Positions 11,855 to 22,243 of a stretch of 64,000 bases of DNA are shown here, piece after piece. How positions within the stretch are numbered: the stretch's first letter is position 1; every line of letters starts with the position of its first letter. Made by a program: the position numbers and the translations under genes. Source of the DNA: Gymnopus androsaceus JB14 (lineage: Eukaryota > Basidiomycota > Agaricomycetes > Agaricales > Omphalotaceae); the NCBI GenBank assembly GCA_009733575.1, contig ML769483.1:85868-149867 (forward strand). The letters are read 5' to 3'. The notes beneath the pieces were generated by a model. It saw nothing but the letters and a program-made list of their open reading frames with translations. It searched no databases and was not told where the DNA came from.

Positions 11855-12351
11855 ATGCCCAGTTACACCGATGAACAGAGGTATGAAGACGGCCGGTACG
11901 ACCTTACTGGAGATGAAGAACGAAAGTACATTGAAGGTGGAGGGGCGGGCTGGGTTCCAAGCACTGAGGAAGACGTACTGCTGCTACTTCGTATCAGGGC
12001 AGAGGCGCGTCGAAGGATGAAGAAAAGACAAGCGTCACGAGAATACTATAAAAGGTTCATTCCAAGCTTCCACTTATGAACGGCACTGACCTGGGCCATT
12101 AGATCTCGAGAACGTCTTCTGGAAATTGCCCGTAATAATAATGCAAAGTATGTTAGTATCCGCGTTTGATTTGGTTCATTTGACGGACATCGTGCAGGAA
12201 AAAAGAGAGATTCGATGCATTACCTGAAGGTGAAAAAGAGGATATCAGAGAAAAGCATAGATGGGCGCAGAGTTCTTACCGTGAGTGGAAGAGAGAGGAG
12301 TTAGCCCAAAAAGCGCGTGAGGCCAGAATGCGGAGGAAACCGAGAAAATGA
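11855..12351 (+). CDS. Small three-exon basic/acidic hypothetical protein (132 aa)
   Basis: I do not recognise this protein. Exons are 11855-12054, 12103-12147 and 12198-12351, with introns of 48 and 50 nt (GTTCAT...ATTAG, GTATGT...TGCAG). Total coding length is 399 nt including the stop, and the joins are in frame. The product starts MPSYTDEQRYEDGRYDLTGD and becomes strongly charged and helical (RAEARRRMKKRQASREYYKR, LLEIARNNNAKKKR). It ends with a Trp-spaced helix (EDIREKHRWAQSSYREWKRE) and a basic tail (RMRRKPRK). A DNA-binding or coiled-coil role is possible. The 45-nt middle exon with matching phases on both sides supports the model. Confidence 0.55.
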
Positions 12352-12475
12352 AGTAGATATGTAGCTGGGCCTCATTTTGTCTGTTCTCAGCACTCAAACA
12401 AGCATGTTGGCAATGGAACGAATATTGCATAAATTGAGCATCGGGTAACTTTATAAAAAAACGCAGGCACTACAA

Positions 12476-13270
12476 TCATTCCTTGTCCGAATCATCCGAG
12501 TCAAGCTCGAGGCGGTCAAACCACTCCTGAGCTTCTACAACACTGACAACCTTGGACGCCATGAAATCTTCACCCTGCTTCCTAGCGCTTGCTATGAGCT
12601 TCTCAGCTTTGGAGCTAGGGAACATGTACGAACACGCATCAGCAGCTGTAGATTAATAGCGCAATGATAAAGGAATACTCACGCGGAAGCCACACCGACG
12701 AACTGGCGTGTATGGACTGCCCAGAGACGAGCCTCCGGTACGGGTTTGTGCGACGCAGAGCCTGTTTTATCACAATTTGAAGGTTCCTGGGAGGGCTTGA
12801 TAGACGACCCAGGAGTACTAGTTGACCCTTGACGGTGATGAGCAGTCTGCGTCGAGGGGAGGTATACAACGTTATGCTGGGAGGGAGGTGGGTTCACTGG
12901 TTGAGGGATTCCTACACCATGGGGTCCGGAGTATAGGGTACCATTCGATGAAATCAGCGTCGTGGCGATGAGTCGCACGGCAATTCTGATGCCAAGCGTC
13001 TAAAGCCTCCTCATAGTGGTCGTAACTCCGGTGGCGATTGCCCTTGACGCCAATGACTCAGGTACTCGCATCAGCCCTAGTAAAGATATACATAGTAGAT
13101 AAAAAGTCAGTTGGAGTACATACAATGGATGATGCGTACCAGTCCCTGTAACAACCAGGCCGATCTCCAGCGAACACCATATAGAAGGGACGGTTGTCCA
13201 TCACAGGAGGATTGGGGCTAGCGCTATCGTAGACTGGAGGTGTGCACGTGGGGATGTTATTCGAGTCCAT
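12476..13270 (-). pseudogene. RNase H1 N-terminal (viroplasmin-like) domain gene, apparent nonsense
   Basis: Starting at 13270 (MDSNNIPTCTPPV), the protein reads RPFYMVFAGDRPGCYRDW, then after an intron near 13140-13078 VIGVKGNRHRSYDHYEEAL-DAWHQNC. This is the layout of the RNase H1 N-terminal / caulimovirus viroplasmin hybrid-binding domain (V-F-GR-PG-Y-W ... G-F-S-F-EA-W), common in basidiomycete proteins. A Pro/Ser/Thr-rich linker follows after a GTGCGA...GTGTAG intron, then LWAVHTRQFV and, after a last intron near 12690-12645, YMFPSSKAEKLIASARKQ and an acidic end. The first junction leaves an in-frame TGA before VIGVK (ADAST-stop), so it is either a recent nonsense mutation or a splice choice I cannot resolve. 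The catalytic RNase H domain is absent. Confidence 0.5.
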
Positions 13271-13559
13271 TGTCCCAATCAAAGGGTCACAAACGGAAAA
13301 TTGGACCCAGAGACTATCTGTGGTCGGAGGAGAGGGACGAAGCTGTAGAAACGTCGGTAACACTAGTATGAAAGGAGGGAGAGGCGAGGGAAGAAAAAAT
13401 ATCTTGATCTTCTTCGTCTTCGGAGTCAGATAAGGAGATGATTGTAGACATCAAGAGAAAATGGAAATCAAATGTCAAAAAATTACCATATGGACCGGAC
13501 CGGTCCTGTTTTGGTACCCTATTTTCTTTTCCAAAATTTCACTCATTTCCATCCAAACC

Positions 13560-16500
13560 ATGGCCGAACCATCCTCTGCAACAGCTCAAGTGCAGTGCAA
13601 CTCTGCAGAAATTTCCGCTGCTTCCTCTACCGAAATTTCGCCAACCGTTCTCTCGAAACCCCCTATGGGAGAAAGTACAGAGGCTAATGAGGAGTTTGTT
13701 GCAAATTCTTCTGGGAATAAATTCGGTCGGTGAAGCAGGTGTTTCGGGATCGACTGGACAAGATACAGAGACGCGTAAAACGCGTGGAAATCCGGGTAAC
13801 TTCTCTGGGGAACATTTAATATTTCTGAAAAAGAACCTGCCAGAGTATCACGAATGCACAATGAAGACTGCGAAAGACAAGTTGGCTTCACAAGTTCATC
13901 GATAAATGGTTTGTTCTTTATCCTTGGCACCTGTCCGAGGAGCCCGCAGAGTTCGCTGTTCTTTCGGATTCGCATACGTCTCCGGCTGAAGGCTCTTCAA
14001 GCTCTGCTACGTCTAGCGGAGAATCCTTAACTACTGCTGATGCCCAAGGTTCACATTCTCCAACCGAATCCGGGGCTTCCCCTAATGTGCCTCTTTCTCA
14101 CGCGGAAAGGGAGCAGCTGTTATCGATGCGGAGAGAGCAGAAGGAGCAGGTCAAGAAGGATGGCCAGGAGGTTAGCCCATTTGTTCATTGATCTAGTATA
14201 CTCCATGACATTGCTGAATTTATTGTATAGCAACTTAGGCATTGGTTCCACCTGTGAGGCTGGAAAGCTTAATAAGATCAAAGGTGGAGAGCCGTTCAAA
14301 GCTATCAATCACCAGATGGTTTCAGCATTGCAAGGTCGTCCTTGCGCTATACCAGACTACAAATTTTGGATGTCGCATCCAAGCTACAAACTTCGCTTCG
14401 AGGGAGCTTACGAAGAGGCTACGACAAGGGATGGTATACCAGACTCGAAATCCAGGATGGCTTACCAGTGCAAGGTAGCCCAATTGGCATATGACAAGGA
14501 GCCCACGGAAGTGAAGGAGGCAATAGCACTCGAGAATGCAGAGAAGCATAACGCCAAGTTTGCGGCTTTCAAAAAGCTGCTTATCGGAAAGGGATTTTTG
14601 TTGGAGGGTATAGATGGCCTCGACGAGGAGACTAAGACATTGTGAGTCGGATTGGGCACTATTCATGGCAATATTTTTTCGAGTTTGGACTCATTAACTT
14701 TAAAGGTGTCGCAAGAACTTAACGGCTTTTATTCAACCTCTGTTGGATGCTATTCGCGCGCACACAGGCCTCTGGCTTTCTCTTATCGCCGGTGCACCTC
14801 CTGAAGATCCAGACAATGAAGATGATGACTTCACGCTTACATGGTGAGTTATATTGTTGAGTTTGTTCAATGATTAACTGATTAAATTTGTGTTTGCGCA
14901 ACAGTGTGGGATCAGGGACCGTTCAAGGGTCGAAATTTCACAGAGTGGAACGTCAAAACTTACAGCTCACAAGTTGTAGATCAATGGCTGCGCTTTTTGA
15001 ACTGTGCAAAAGACGGTGGGTGTGGTTGGGCATCCAATCCGATTGCCATGACTAATTACACTAAACTTGTAGAACATGATTCAATGGTTTCGACCCCTAA
15101 ACTGGTCGACAACCCTGTCGATAATCTGAATCTCATCAAAATGCCCAGTAATAACGAAGAAGAGTAAGATCAATCGGGGGGAAAGAAGAGAGGGAAGAAG
15201 GCAAAGAAGTCAAAGGGAACTGGTGAAGTCAATGGGGAGGAGGGCAATGGGAAAGGTAAATCCAAGCGGAAGACAAAAAAGAACAAGGCCAAGGCCAAGG
15301 AGAGTGAAGAGGATGGAGGTTTGGATTGCGATGTTCAAGAAAAGGGGAACGACGTTGATATGGAAGGAAGCGATTTACCCCCGGATTCGCGAACACCAAC
15401 TCTGCCAGAAGAGCGCCAACTCCTGCCCGAGGTGATCAGCTATCTAGCAACTTTGCCGGAGAATGAACGGCGGGAGACCATGTCCCGACTTTGCAGAAGA
15501 ATGTCCGCTTACGAATTTGAGCGTGAAAACAACATACTTCGAAACAAGTTCATGCTAGATCAAATTATGGGAGGCAAAACTGCAGCGGAAATTCTGTTCG
15601 GGGAGGGTAGGACACCATCAAATACAATCCTCAGCCCGCAACTTGTCTCTCCTGTTCCAGTGGAGGAAGAGGCCGCTCAAGTTGCACACCCTTCCCCCCA
15701 CGCTCCTTTCCCAGCAGAGGCAGAGGCCGCTCCAGTCCCACACCCTTCCCCCACCGCTCCTGCTCCTTCTCTCCCTCCCACAGGTGATATTCCGACATGG
15801 GCTCCTGCATTTTCTGGGTCGTTACCGGATAATGCGTCTGCTGCTCCTCCCATTCCTGTTTCCTCGGATTGTGGCGACTCCCCTGCTCTTGCTGCTCCAG
15901 CACAGTTGACCAATAATCCTGCGGAAATTCCGCCCGCTGCTCCTTCTTCGTCCATGTCCGGTTGTGGCGCTATTCCTGCTGCTATTGACGCAGCGCAGTC
16001 ATCAGTGTCCGAGGGTGGTAATGAAGTTGACGTGGACATGTCGGATTGGCCAAAATGGCTTCGAGATGGATACGCGGGGCTTACTGGGGCTGGTACACCA
16101 AGTTCTGACTTATGGCGGGAGACACTTAAAAGTTGGGTTATCCTGGAGCAGTATTGTGGCTTTAAGAACCCCAATGGGACAGTACATTTATACAATCTAT
16201 CGAACGTTTCAAATAACTCTAACGATCTATGGAATGTAGAAAGCATTTTATCACGGGGTAGGCCGGCCAGATGCAGTCCAATGGTGGTCAAGGAATGCGA
16301 AGCCGGCCAAACGGATACCCCCAGAAGACGTGCTCGGCTCTGTGGAGAATTTTAGCAGCAGTTGGTGGAAATGGTGGTCCGTGATTAATCCGAGTTGGCA
16401 GGAGCGTGATTTTGAGGGTCGGATAGTAGTTGGAGGCAATGGAACCGGTGATTGGGCAGCATTTAATCGACCAGGTCAGTGTGGTATGTTAACGGTGCTG

Positions 16501-16641
16501 AACTGTCTATTTTGGTGGTGGAGTGCGATTAGAGGTAGCGAGGAGCAACTGTCTCTGTGGAATGCAGGACTCAAGGATGTTGCGTGGGTTGTTGGTGAAT
16601 TAGTCGCGGCGAATCAGTGGGTTCCTCGGTTTTTGTCCTAG
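13560..16641 (+). pseudogene. Degenerate basidiomycete-specific Trp-rich family gene
   Basis: This belongs to a large uncharacterised basidiomycete protein family. From MAEPSSATAQV the order is: GNFSGEHLIFLKKNLPEY (about 13795), FIDKWFVLYPWHLSEEPAEF (about 13895), LSHAEREQLLSMRREQK then an intron 14171-14230 and QLRHWF, then INHQMVSALQG and YKFWMSHPSYKLRFEGAY (about 14360-14420). Further on come LTAFIQPLLDAIRAHTGLW, SGTVQGSKF, and a Lys-rich then Pro-rich linker (15180-16000). A C-terminal Trp block ends it (WPKWLRDGY, WRETLKSWVILEQYCGF, SSSWWKWWSVINPSW, GDWAAFNRPGQCGM). Frames change near 13885, 14255 and 16255, so the gene is broken. Its function is unknown and no catalytic motif is seen. 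A relative lies at 43397-48789. Confidence 0.6.
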
Positions 16642-17660
16642 GGCTGATTTTTGCTAATTTGTAACCATAAGGCCTCATCACCGGAGAAAACGAGCTTGAC
16701 AACCTGATCAGGGTGTTCCTGAAGAAGCGAGCTGAGTGAAAAGGCTTTGTTCCCGCACAGGTTAAATAATTATGTCTATCTAGTAGTATGGAATGGCAAA
16801 TAACTTATTGTAAAAGCTCAATTCACTACCAATCATGACAATGGAGAGGTTTTTGAGGGAGGTATTTTTGAATGCCTTGATCATCTCGTCAGATTGTTTT
16901 TGATAAACCTGATTAGGATCTATCTACAATTAGGGATCTACAAATCTGGGATCTATATACAATTTTTGATACCGAATTGTGACAGACGGACATTGTGGTT
17001 TTTCCCTGTTCCCCCCCCCCCCCCCCCTGCCGCCTTCTGTTCACCTTCACCAATCAGCTGCCAGCAGATGGGGCAACCACTTTGGAGTACTGTTCTCGAA
17101 AAAAGGAGAAGGACAAGCGATGAAGAAGGAGAGGACTCAGGACCCGGGAGTGGTTGGCTCACAAGTGCCAATCCTGAGGGAAGTGGCGATTGGGGGAACA
17201 CCAAGAGCTGGGCATGGGGCAGGGTGTCTAGTCCGTGGAGTGATTGGAATCATTCTACGACGACGACGACCTTGAATTTGAGAGCTGCTGGCCTGATCAG
17301 TACCCAGGATGATCTCACAGTCGTGCGACGCGACTTCGATGGGTTGCATCTTGATTTTGAGAATGAAGATGATCCATGCCAAAGTTCTGCTTTGGATGGA
17401 TTACCGACCAGAGAGTGGTCACGACTGCAGCATAAGTTTGAATTTATTGACCTCGTATAGCCATCTAATGCTTGCCTAGTTGAACGTTTCTTTGGCACGG
17501 AAGGCTCCGAACCGCCAACTCTGACCGTTTCCCAAGTACAAGATAGACAGTTGGAAGTACGGACCGAGTTGGTATTTGCTCAGAGAGAGGTCGAGGATGC
17601 ACAGAGGGAACCGTGGAGAGAAAATCTGTCTCACTGGAGAGTGCGGGAGGCGGAGTTGGA
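16642..17660 (+). other. Unassigned region with poly-C tract and a short ORF
   Basis: A run of about 18 C starts near 17012. From 17068 an open frame of about 130 codons reads MGQPLWSTVLEKRRRTSDEE and a Trp/Ser/Gly-rich middle (GSGWLTSANPEGSGDWG, SWAWGRVSSPWSDW), ending at 17460. A further exon-like stretch (VERFFGTEGSEPPTLTV, REVEDAQREPWRENLSHW) runs to 17661 in another frame. These could be downstream exons of the Trp-rich relic or a separate dead gene. I do not recognise the product. Confidence 0.3.
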
Positions 17661-18244
17661 GTAGATGGCAAGGGAGCTCAATTCCCTCATGGTTATCATG
17701 GGCAGGGACCCTTCCCCTCTAACCAATGTCCCTTGAGTCATTTGGACTCCCATCGTCACTCTTGCTCCAATGAAAACTCTGAATCCCGTCGTAACGCCCA
17801 TTCCTCTTATCGATCTTTGTGTCAGATTTGCTGTCGTTGGTACTTCTTTGTTGTGATGCGTTAAATTGCAGAGTGGAAATATATGGTTTTGAGATTATAG
17901 ATTTTTGAGTGAATATCAAGTCGAAAGTGGATCCCACAGATCCTCATGAAGGCCCATGATGAATACACAATATGCATTTGTGGGGATGAACATAACGTTG
18001 AAGTTGCAAATTTTCTCGCTGTTGTTTTCTCCTTTCTTGCTCTCTGCCAAAGTCATTTATGTGTAAATCTCATTGATTAATATCTAAATGTGGTACCCTC
18101 AATGAAAGAATTCAGCGGCTAGTCCGATTTCAATTCCATCATGACGAGATTCTTATGAGTAGAGACTCTTTGCCGAATTTACGAGTCCATAAGCGCTGAG
18201 AGACGAATCGAGTCCGTTAAGCGCTGAGACGAAGTCAGTGTCTA
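17661..18244. other. Intergenic, nothing recognisable
   Basis: This is AT-rich spacer. A short direct repeat (AAGCGCTGAGA twice, about 18189-18228) is the only structure I noticed. Confidence 0.4.
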
Positions 18245-18463
18245 TCGGTATAGGACCGTTAGATAAGTAGATATTTTATTATATGCCCAAAACAAGGAAC
18301 GGCAATGCGGCAGGTATGCTCTAGGGAGGTGCCAACCCCAATAAAATTGCCGGGATGCAATGCACCAAGCGAGATTTTGGTGTGTGGACATCTGTCCCAT
18401 CACTATGCAATGTAATGATAGGACACTTGTCCAGATACTATGCATTAGACTTACAGCTACAGC
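18245..18463 (-). repeat. Palindromic MITE-like insert at the gag break
   Basis: Gypsy-type gag homology stops at about 18463. The adjoining block carries the hairpin GTGGACATCTGTCCC ... GGGACA-type arms (18388-18438) that also occurs at 3990-4040. On the reverse strand it begins CAGCTGTAGCTGTAAG, similar to the ends of the telomere-core elements in gypsy-2. I could not confirm a second end or a target duplication. Confidence 0.45.
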
Positions 18464-19012
18464 TGGGGAGCTAGTTTCCGATTGATGAGCTTCCGAATTC
18501 TGACGTTCTTTGTCAGAGGCTCCCTGCGGAGTATAACGAAGCTCCTGTAGGGGTGCTTGTTGGGCATGTCTCCCCCTCAAAGATGGTGAGATGTCTGTTG
18601 GGCAGTACACTCCCACTCCCATTGACGTTGTACGGAATTGTCTTCGACCCTGAGTATTATCAGGGGAGATTCCTGATGATCCTGGCAGTGCGGGTAGCCC
18701 CAGGTAGAACGCCGACGTGGGCAGTTATAGGGTCTGAATGTGTTGACCCTGTGCAACTGTCTGTATTGGCAGGTGTTGCCAATCAGGAGGTGCATAGGCT
18801 ACCGCGGCTGTCAGAGGGGTAACATCAGCGGGTAACAATCCAAATACCCTATTGGTGCCGGATCCTTGGGATCCCACAGAAAGGCGTTGTCCTCGTTCTC
18901 CCCATTGGTAATTCCCAAAGTTGGGAGCTTCTCTTTGTTGTTGTGTGTTACCCTCCTGTTGTCCAGCGGACAAGGAAGGTGGTACCATGAACGTCCCCGA
19001 CATATTCGACAA
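18464..19012 (-). pseudogene. gag fragment of a second gypsy-2-family copy (inverted)
   Basis: From 19012 the reverse strand reads MSNMSGTFMVPPSLSAGQQ, then NYQWGERGQRLSVGSQG, AVAYAPPDWQHLPIQTVAQG. This is the same N-terminus as gypsy-2 gag at 24308. The first about 95 codons are open, then the frame shifts, and the copy is cut at 18463. With its LTR (19032-19603) it is the 5' end of an otherwise lost element. Confidence 0.85.
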
Positions 19013-19019
19013 CGGTTTG

Positions 19020-19030
19020 GTCTTGATATT
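19020..19030 (-). other. Self-priming-type primer binding site (inverted copy)
   Basis: On the reverse strand AATATCAAGAC lies one base inside the LTR end. It is exactly complementary to GTCTTGATATT within the same LTR (plus-strand 19398-19408). The same pair exists in gypsy-2, so it is a conserved family feature. Confidence 0.6.
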
Positions 19031-19031
19031 G

Positions 19032-19603
19032 TGTAAGACCGGGGTCGACGGTCTTAGGGAAAGGTACTGAAAGTAGCTTTGAGGCCTTTAGTATAAAAGG
19101 CAGACGAGATCCGCGATCAAATATGCGTGCAGGTGGACTAGTCGATGACTAGTAGTGAGAAGCAGGTGGATTGGGAATGCTAAAGCTCCCGAATGTGAGT
19201 TCTGAGTCTACTTGTGTGAGCCGACATCGAATAGTTCGACGGCGGCGAGTCTGATTGTCGTATGAGCTTGCTGGTAGTCAAGTCGACGCGTGAGTCGAAA
19301 AGCGGAAGCCAGAACAAGCGTGTATTGAGAAAATAGATGAATTGACAAGAGTATAAGAAAATAGAGAGAAAATAAGAGATATGGGAGTAAACAAGTTAAT
19401 ATCAAGACAAGGGGTCCTCTAAGGGAGTTTACAGGTTATATAGGTGCGGGATGTAGGATTGGTGAATAGTAGGTATGTACGGAAGTAGCCAGGATACGTC
19501 GTAGGCTTAGCGGGCGGTTGTCAGGTCAGTAGGGTAGGTTATGTATAAGATCGGAAGGGTTTGGGGGTTGAGGATAGTGAAAACGGTGGTACTGGGCATG
19601 ACA
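19032..19603 (-). repeat. LTR of gypsy-2 family, inverted copy
   Basis: This is the reverse complement of the gypsy-2 LTR. It starts TGTCATGCCCAGTACTACC at 19603 and ends GGTCTTACA at 19032, 572 bp in all. It keeps an inverted pair near its end (TAAGACCGTCGACC ... GGTCTTA), part of which is missing from the 5' LTR at 23724. Only one LTR is present because the element is truncated at 18463. Confidence 0.9.
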
Positions 19604-20340
19604 ATCATGTGATTTTTCCTACATATATATAAAGACCCAATGGGCCCTCACTGACACCACCTCTCTTCAACTCTTACTTCTATCATCTCATTGTATCTAC
19701 TCTCACTTTACTACCACTACAATTCAGTAGGACTCATATACTCTCTGCTTAGTATTTTCTTTAGAAACTTATGCCTTGCTCATGGCTTTCTTCCAGGCTA
19801 CCTACTTCACTTTACTACTTACACAGCTGATTTGGTATTTTACTTTAAACTAAAGTTTGCAGAGGATATAAGATAGTACGCACTTTTGCTTTACTTTACT
19901 TCATTACTTTCACTTTTACTTTTACTTCATAATCACCCATTTCAAGATTATTTTGCATGAGTTAGTTATGCCTATACTTAAGTATTTACTTAAGTATAAT
20001 TGAAACTTACAATTTAGGATAACTTTAATTCTTAGGAATATTCTTAGAATTACTCAAGTATAAAACAACTTTCTTGAGAAAAGCTGCTCTGGTAGTTGGA
20101 ATCTTTGCAAAGTAATCCCTATGCAGCTCTTGGATATCCAGCCCACTTGGATTCAGCTAGAGTCCTACTACTACCAGTCACAAATCAACATCATCCAAGC
20201 TTTAACTAGGTGGCACAAAGCATTCAAATACCTTCATTCACATCCAGATCTACAACATTAACCTTATCGCCAACTACCTCCAAATACAAAAACAAAATTC
20301 CATGCTCTTCATGCAACTACCACGGAAGAGAAAACTGTCC
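19604..20340. other. Intergenic region with promoter-like and shared repeat sequence
   Basis: A strong TATA-like run (CATATATATAAAGACCC) lies at about 19622-19638, followed by CT-rich leader-like sequence. This could be a decayed LTR, but no ends were found. At about 20057-20090 a block containing CTTAAGTATAAAACAACTTTC-like sequence recurs at 53632-53668. No coding region is convincing. Confidence 0.35.
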
Positions 20341-21007
20341 AGGGAAATCTCAAGAACCATAATGAATTTTATGTTCGCCAGATGCGCCGGGCCCCCAAGG
20401 ATTCAGAATTGTCAAAATGGGCAGTTCTGTACCAACTGACTAATGCGTGCATTCGTGGTTGTGTAAGCCTTCAGCTCCTTCATCCTCAACCTCTCAGCCT
20501 CCACTCAAGTCAAAAAGCAAGTCGAAATCCAACCCTTCCCCAGAATCTGAACCATCTGAACCTGATGACTCTTGTCATTGTAACTTTTGGTTACTACTCC
20601 ATGATCTTTTGGTATTGCTGAAGTTACTGCAGTGATTCCCCGTGGTGACTTTGGTAGGATCAAAGACTTATTTCCAGATCTGGCAGCAATGTTCCGCAGT
20701 GTTGGATCTAACAAGTACGCTGTTAAAATTGTCGCTCTGCTATATAATTTGAAGTATATCTGATCCCCGGAATTTTTGTTTGTGTCTTTTTGTTGTTAAA
20801 TTTGACCAATTACTGACTTTTGGTTTAGAAATATCATGCGAGACAATCATCTTGTCAATATTTCAGGCCTCCCTGATTACTTCATGGCTATCAACATGAA
20901 TATCGAGCACCACATTGGCTATGCCAAGGTACATACAGTAAGCTTCTGCTTGGTTCCATCCCTGACTCCCTGGTGCAGGCACTATTCACAACTAAAGGAC
21001 TTTACAC

Positions 21008-21733
21008 TAGAGATGGGCACGAATAGCGAATATTCATGAGTATTCATGAATATTTAGCCATTCGTTACTCGCGAATAATGAGTCACAAGTGACGAATATA
21101 TTCATTACACGAGTACTTACTCGAGTATAAATAGCCACTTTGATGTCACAAATATTCGTGGTACTTTATTCATGAATATTCGCGAATATTCGCCGATATC
21201 ACGTGCTCGTTAGCACGAGCATGTGAGGTATTCATTACTTAAGCAAAAATTCAATATATAACTTAATTCGGCTATGTTTGAATATGTATATAATGTTATT
21301 GACATGTAACTGTAATAAAATCTGTGTGGCTTAGTGGTTATGGGCGCCGACTCTGGATTAAGGTCAGGCCTTCCTGTGATAGCTGACCAGCAGAGTTCAA
21401 TTCTCAGTACCGCCACAATTTTGTGTCATGTAATAGTACTCGGAAATGTATACAGACTGTATTTATATTATTATTAAACACTAATATAGTACTTCAACAT
21501 TATTACTTACATGTTCGAGCCTATATTTACTTTATTTGTAATGTTGTTAATTAATCACAAGTATACTCGAGTATTTGTCCTAAAATACTCGTTATTCACA
21601 AATATCTATTCGCGAATATATGTCTGTACAAATATTCGAGTATATACTCGAGTATAAATAGTGGATTTGAGGTGACAAATATTCGTACCACGAATAACGA
21701 ATATACTCGAGTATGTATTCGTGCCCACCTCTA
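21008..21733. mobile_element. Palindromic hAT-like non-autonomous element
   Basis: It is flanked by the 8-bp duplication CTTTACAC (21000-21007 and 21734-21741). Ends are TAGAGATGGGCACGAAT and its near-perfect inverse ATTCGTGCCCACCTCTA. The body is AT-rich and full of inverted CGAATATTC / CTCGAGTATA motifs. The 8-bp duplication and TAGAG start are typical of hAT elements. There is no transposase. Removal restores the DUF6589 reading frame exactly. It contains a tRNA-like block. Confidence 0.9.
21324..21416 (+). repeat. tRNA-like (Pol III promoter) block, SINE-type
   Basis: TGGCTTAGTGG fits the A-box consensus TRGYNNANNNG, and AGTTCAATTCT about 60 nt downstream resembles a B box. TGTGGC ... 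GCCACA can pair as an acceptor stem, and GGTCAGGCCTTCCTG...GCTGACC forms a long variable-arm-like hairpin. No normal anticodon arm forms, so it is not a functional tRNA. A similar block is at 52585-52675. Confidence 0.5.
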
Positions 21734-22243
21734 CTTTACACTGAGTGGGAACACCTGGGAAGCGTCTCTGCTGGAGTAGTTCATATTCAGGCTTGCAAGA
21801 AAAAAGTAGGCAAGATGATGAACACATTGTATCAAAAGAAAGACCACTCCAACATTGATACTGACAGCATTGCATGGGGGCTTAAACAAGCTGTCATGCA
21901 GGAACACTTACTTGATTATGATGAAGAACGGACAACCAGTAGACCAAAACAATTAGTTGATTCATGTGCTGATGGGTATGAGAAGTTGAAGGGAACAGTC
22001 TCTGGATTGAATAGGCGGATGCAGGAACTGTGGGGAGATGTTATTTCCCAGATGGAAAGTGAGGTTGCAGAGGACAAGGATGAGCTTCCTCCAATGCAGT
22101 GGGGAACAGGAGAGGGAGAAGAATGAACTGTGAGAAATTCTTTAGCTTCATATACCTCGTATGAATAGTCATTCCAAGTTTCAGGCAAAACAGACATAGG
22201 GAACAGTTTAAACACTCCAATCTTTAAACAACAAGTATATTAT

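Larger units (their letters stand above)
20340..22126 (+). pseudogene. DUF6589-type protein gene, split by a hAT-like element
   Basis: The conserved part reads IPRGDFGRIKDLFPDLAAM (about 20640), then after an intron NIMRDNHLVNISGLPDYF, MAINMNIEHHIGYAK (20833-20931). A second intron (20932-20977) is followed by ALFTTKGLYT, interrupted at 21000, and EWEHLGSVSAGVVHIQACKK with a helical C-terminus ending at 22126. This matches the basidiomycete DUF6589 layout (LVNISGLPG...MAIDMNIEHLI...). Deleting the insert plus one CTTTACAC gives ..KGLYTEWEHLG.. without a shift, so the gene was intact across this point. Upstream (20380-20640) a Cys-containing segment (NCQNGQFCTN, SWLCKPS) is in broken frames. 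Function unknown. It converges tail-to-tail with the RecQ-type helicase. Confidence 0.7.

Noticed and set aside
15677..16291. Reverse-strand 204-codon frame, Ala/Gly-rich
   Set aside because: It mirrors the Pro/Ala-rich linker of the + strand Trp-rich family gene; low-complexity shadow.
21324..21416. A functional tRNA gene
   Set aside because: A-box and acceptor-like pairing exist, but no normal anticodon stem-loop forms and it sits inside a transposable element.
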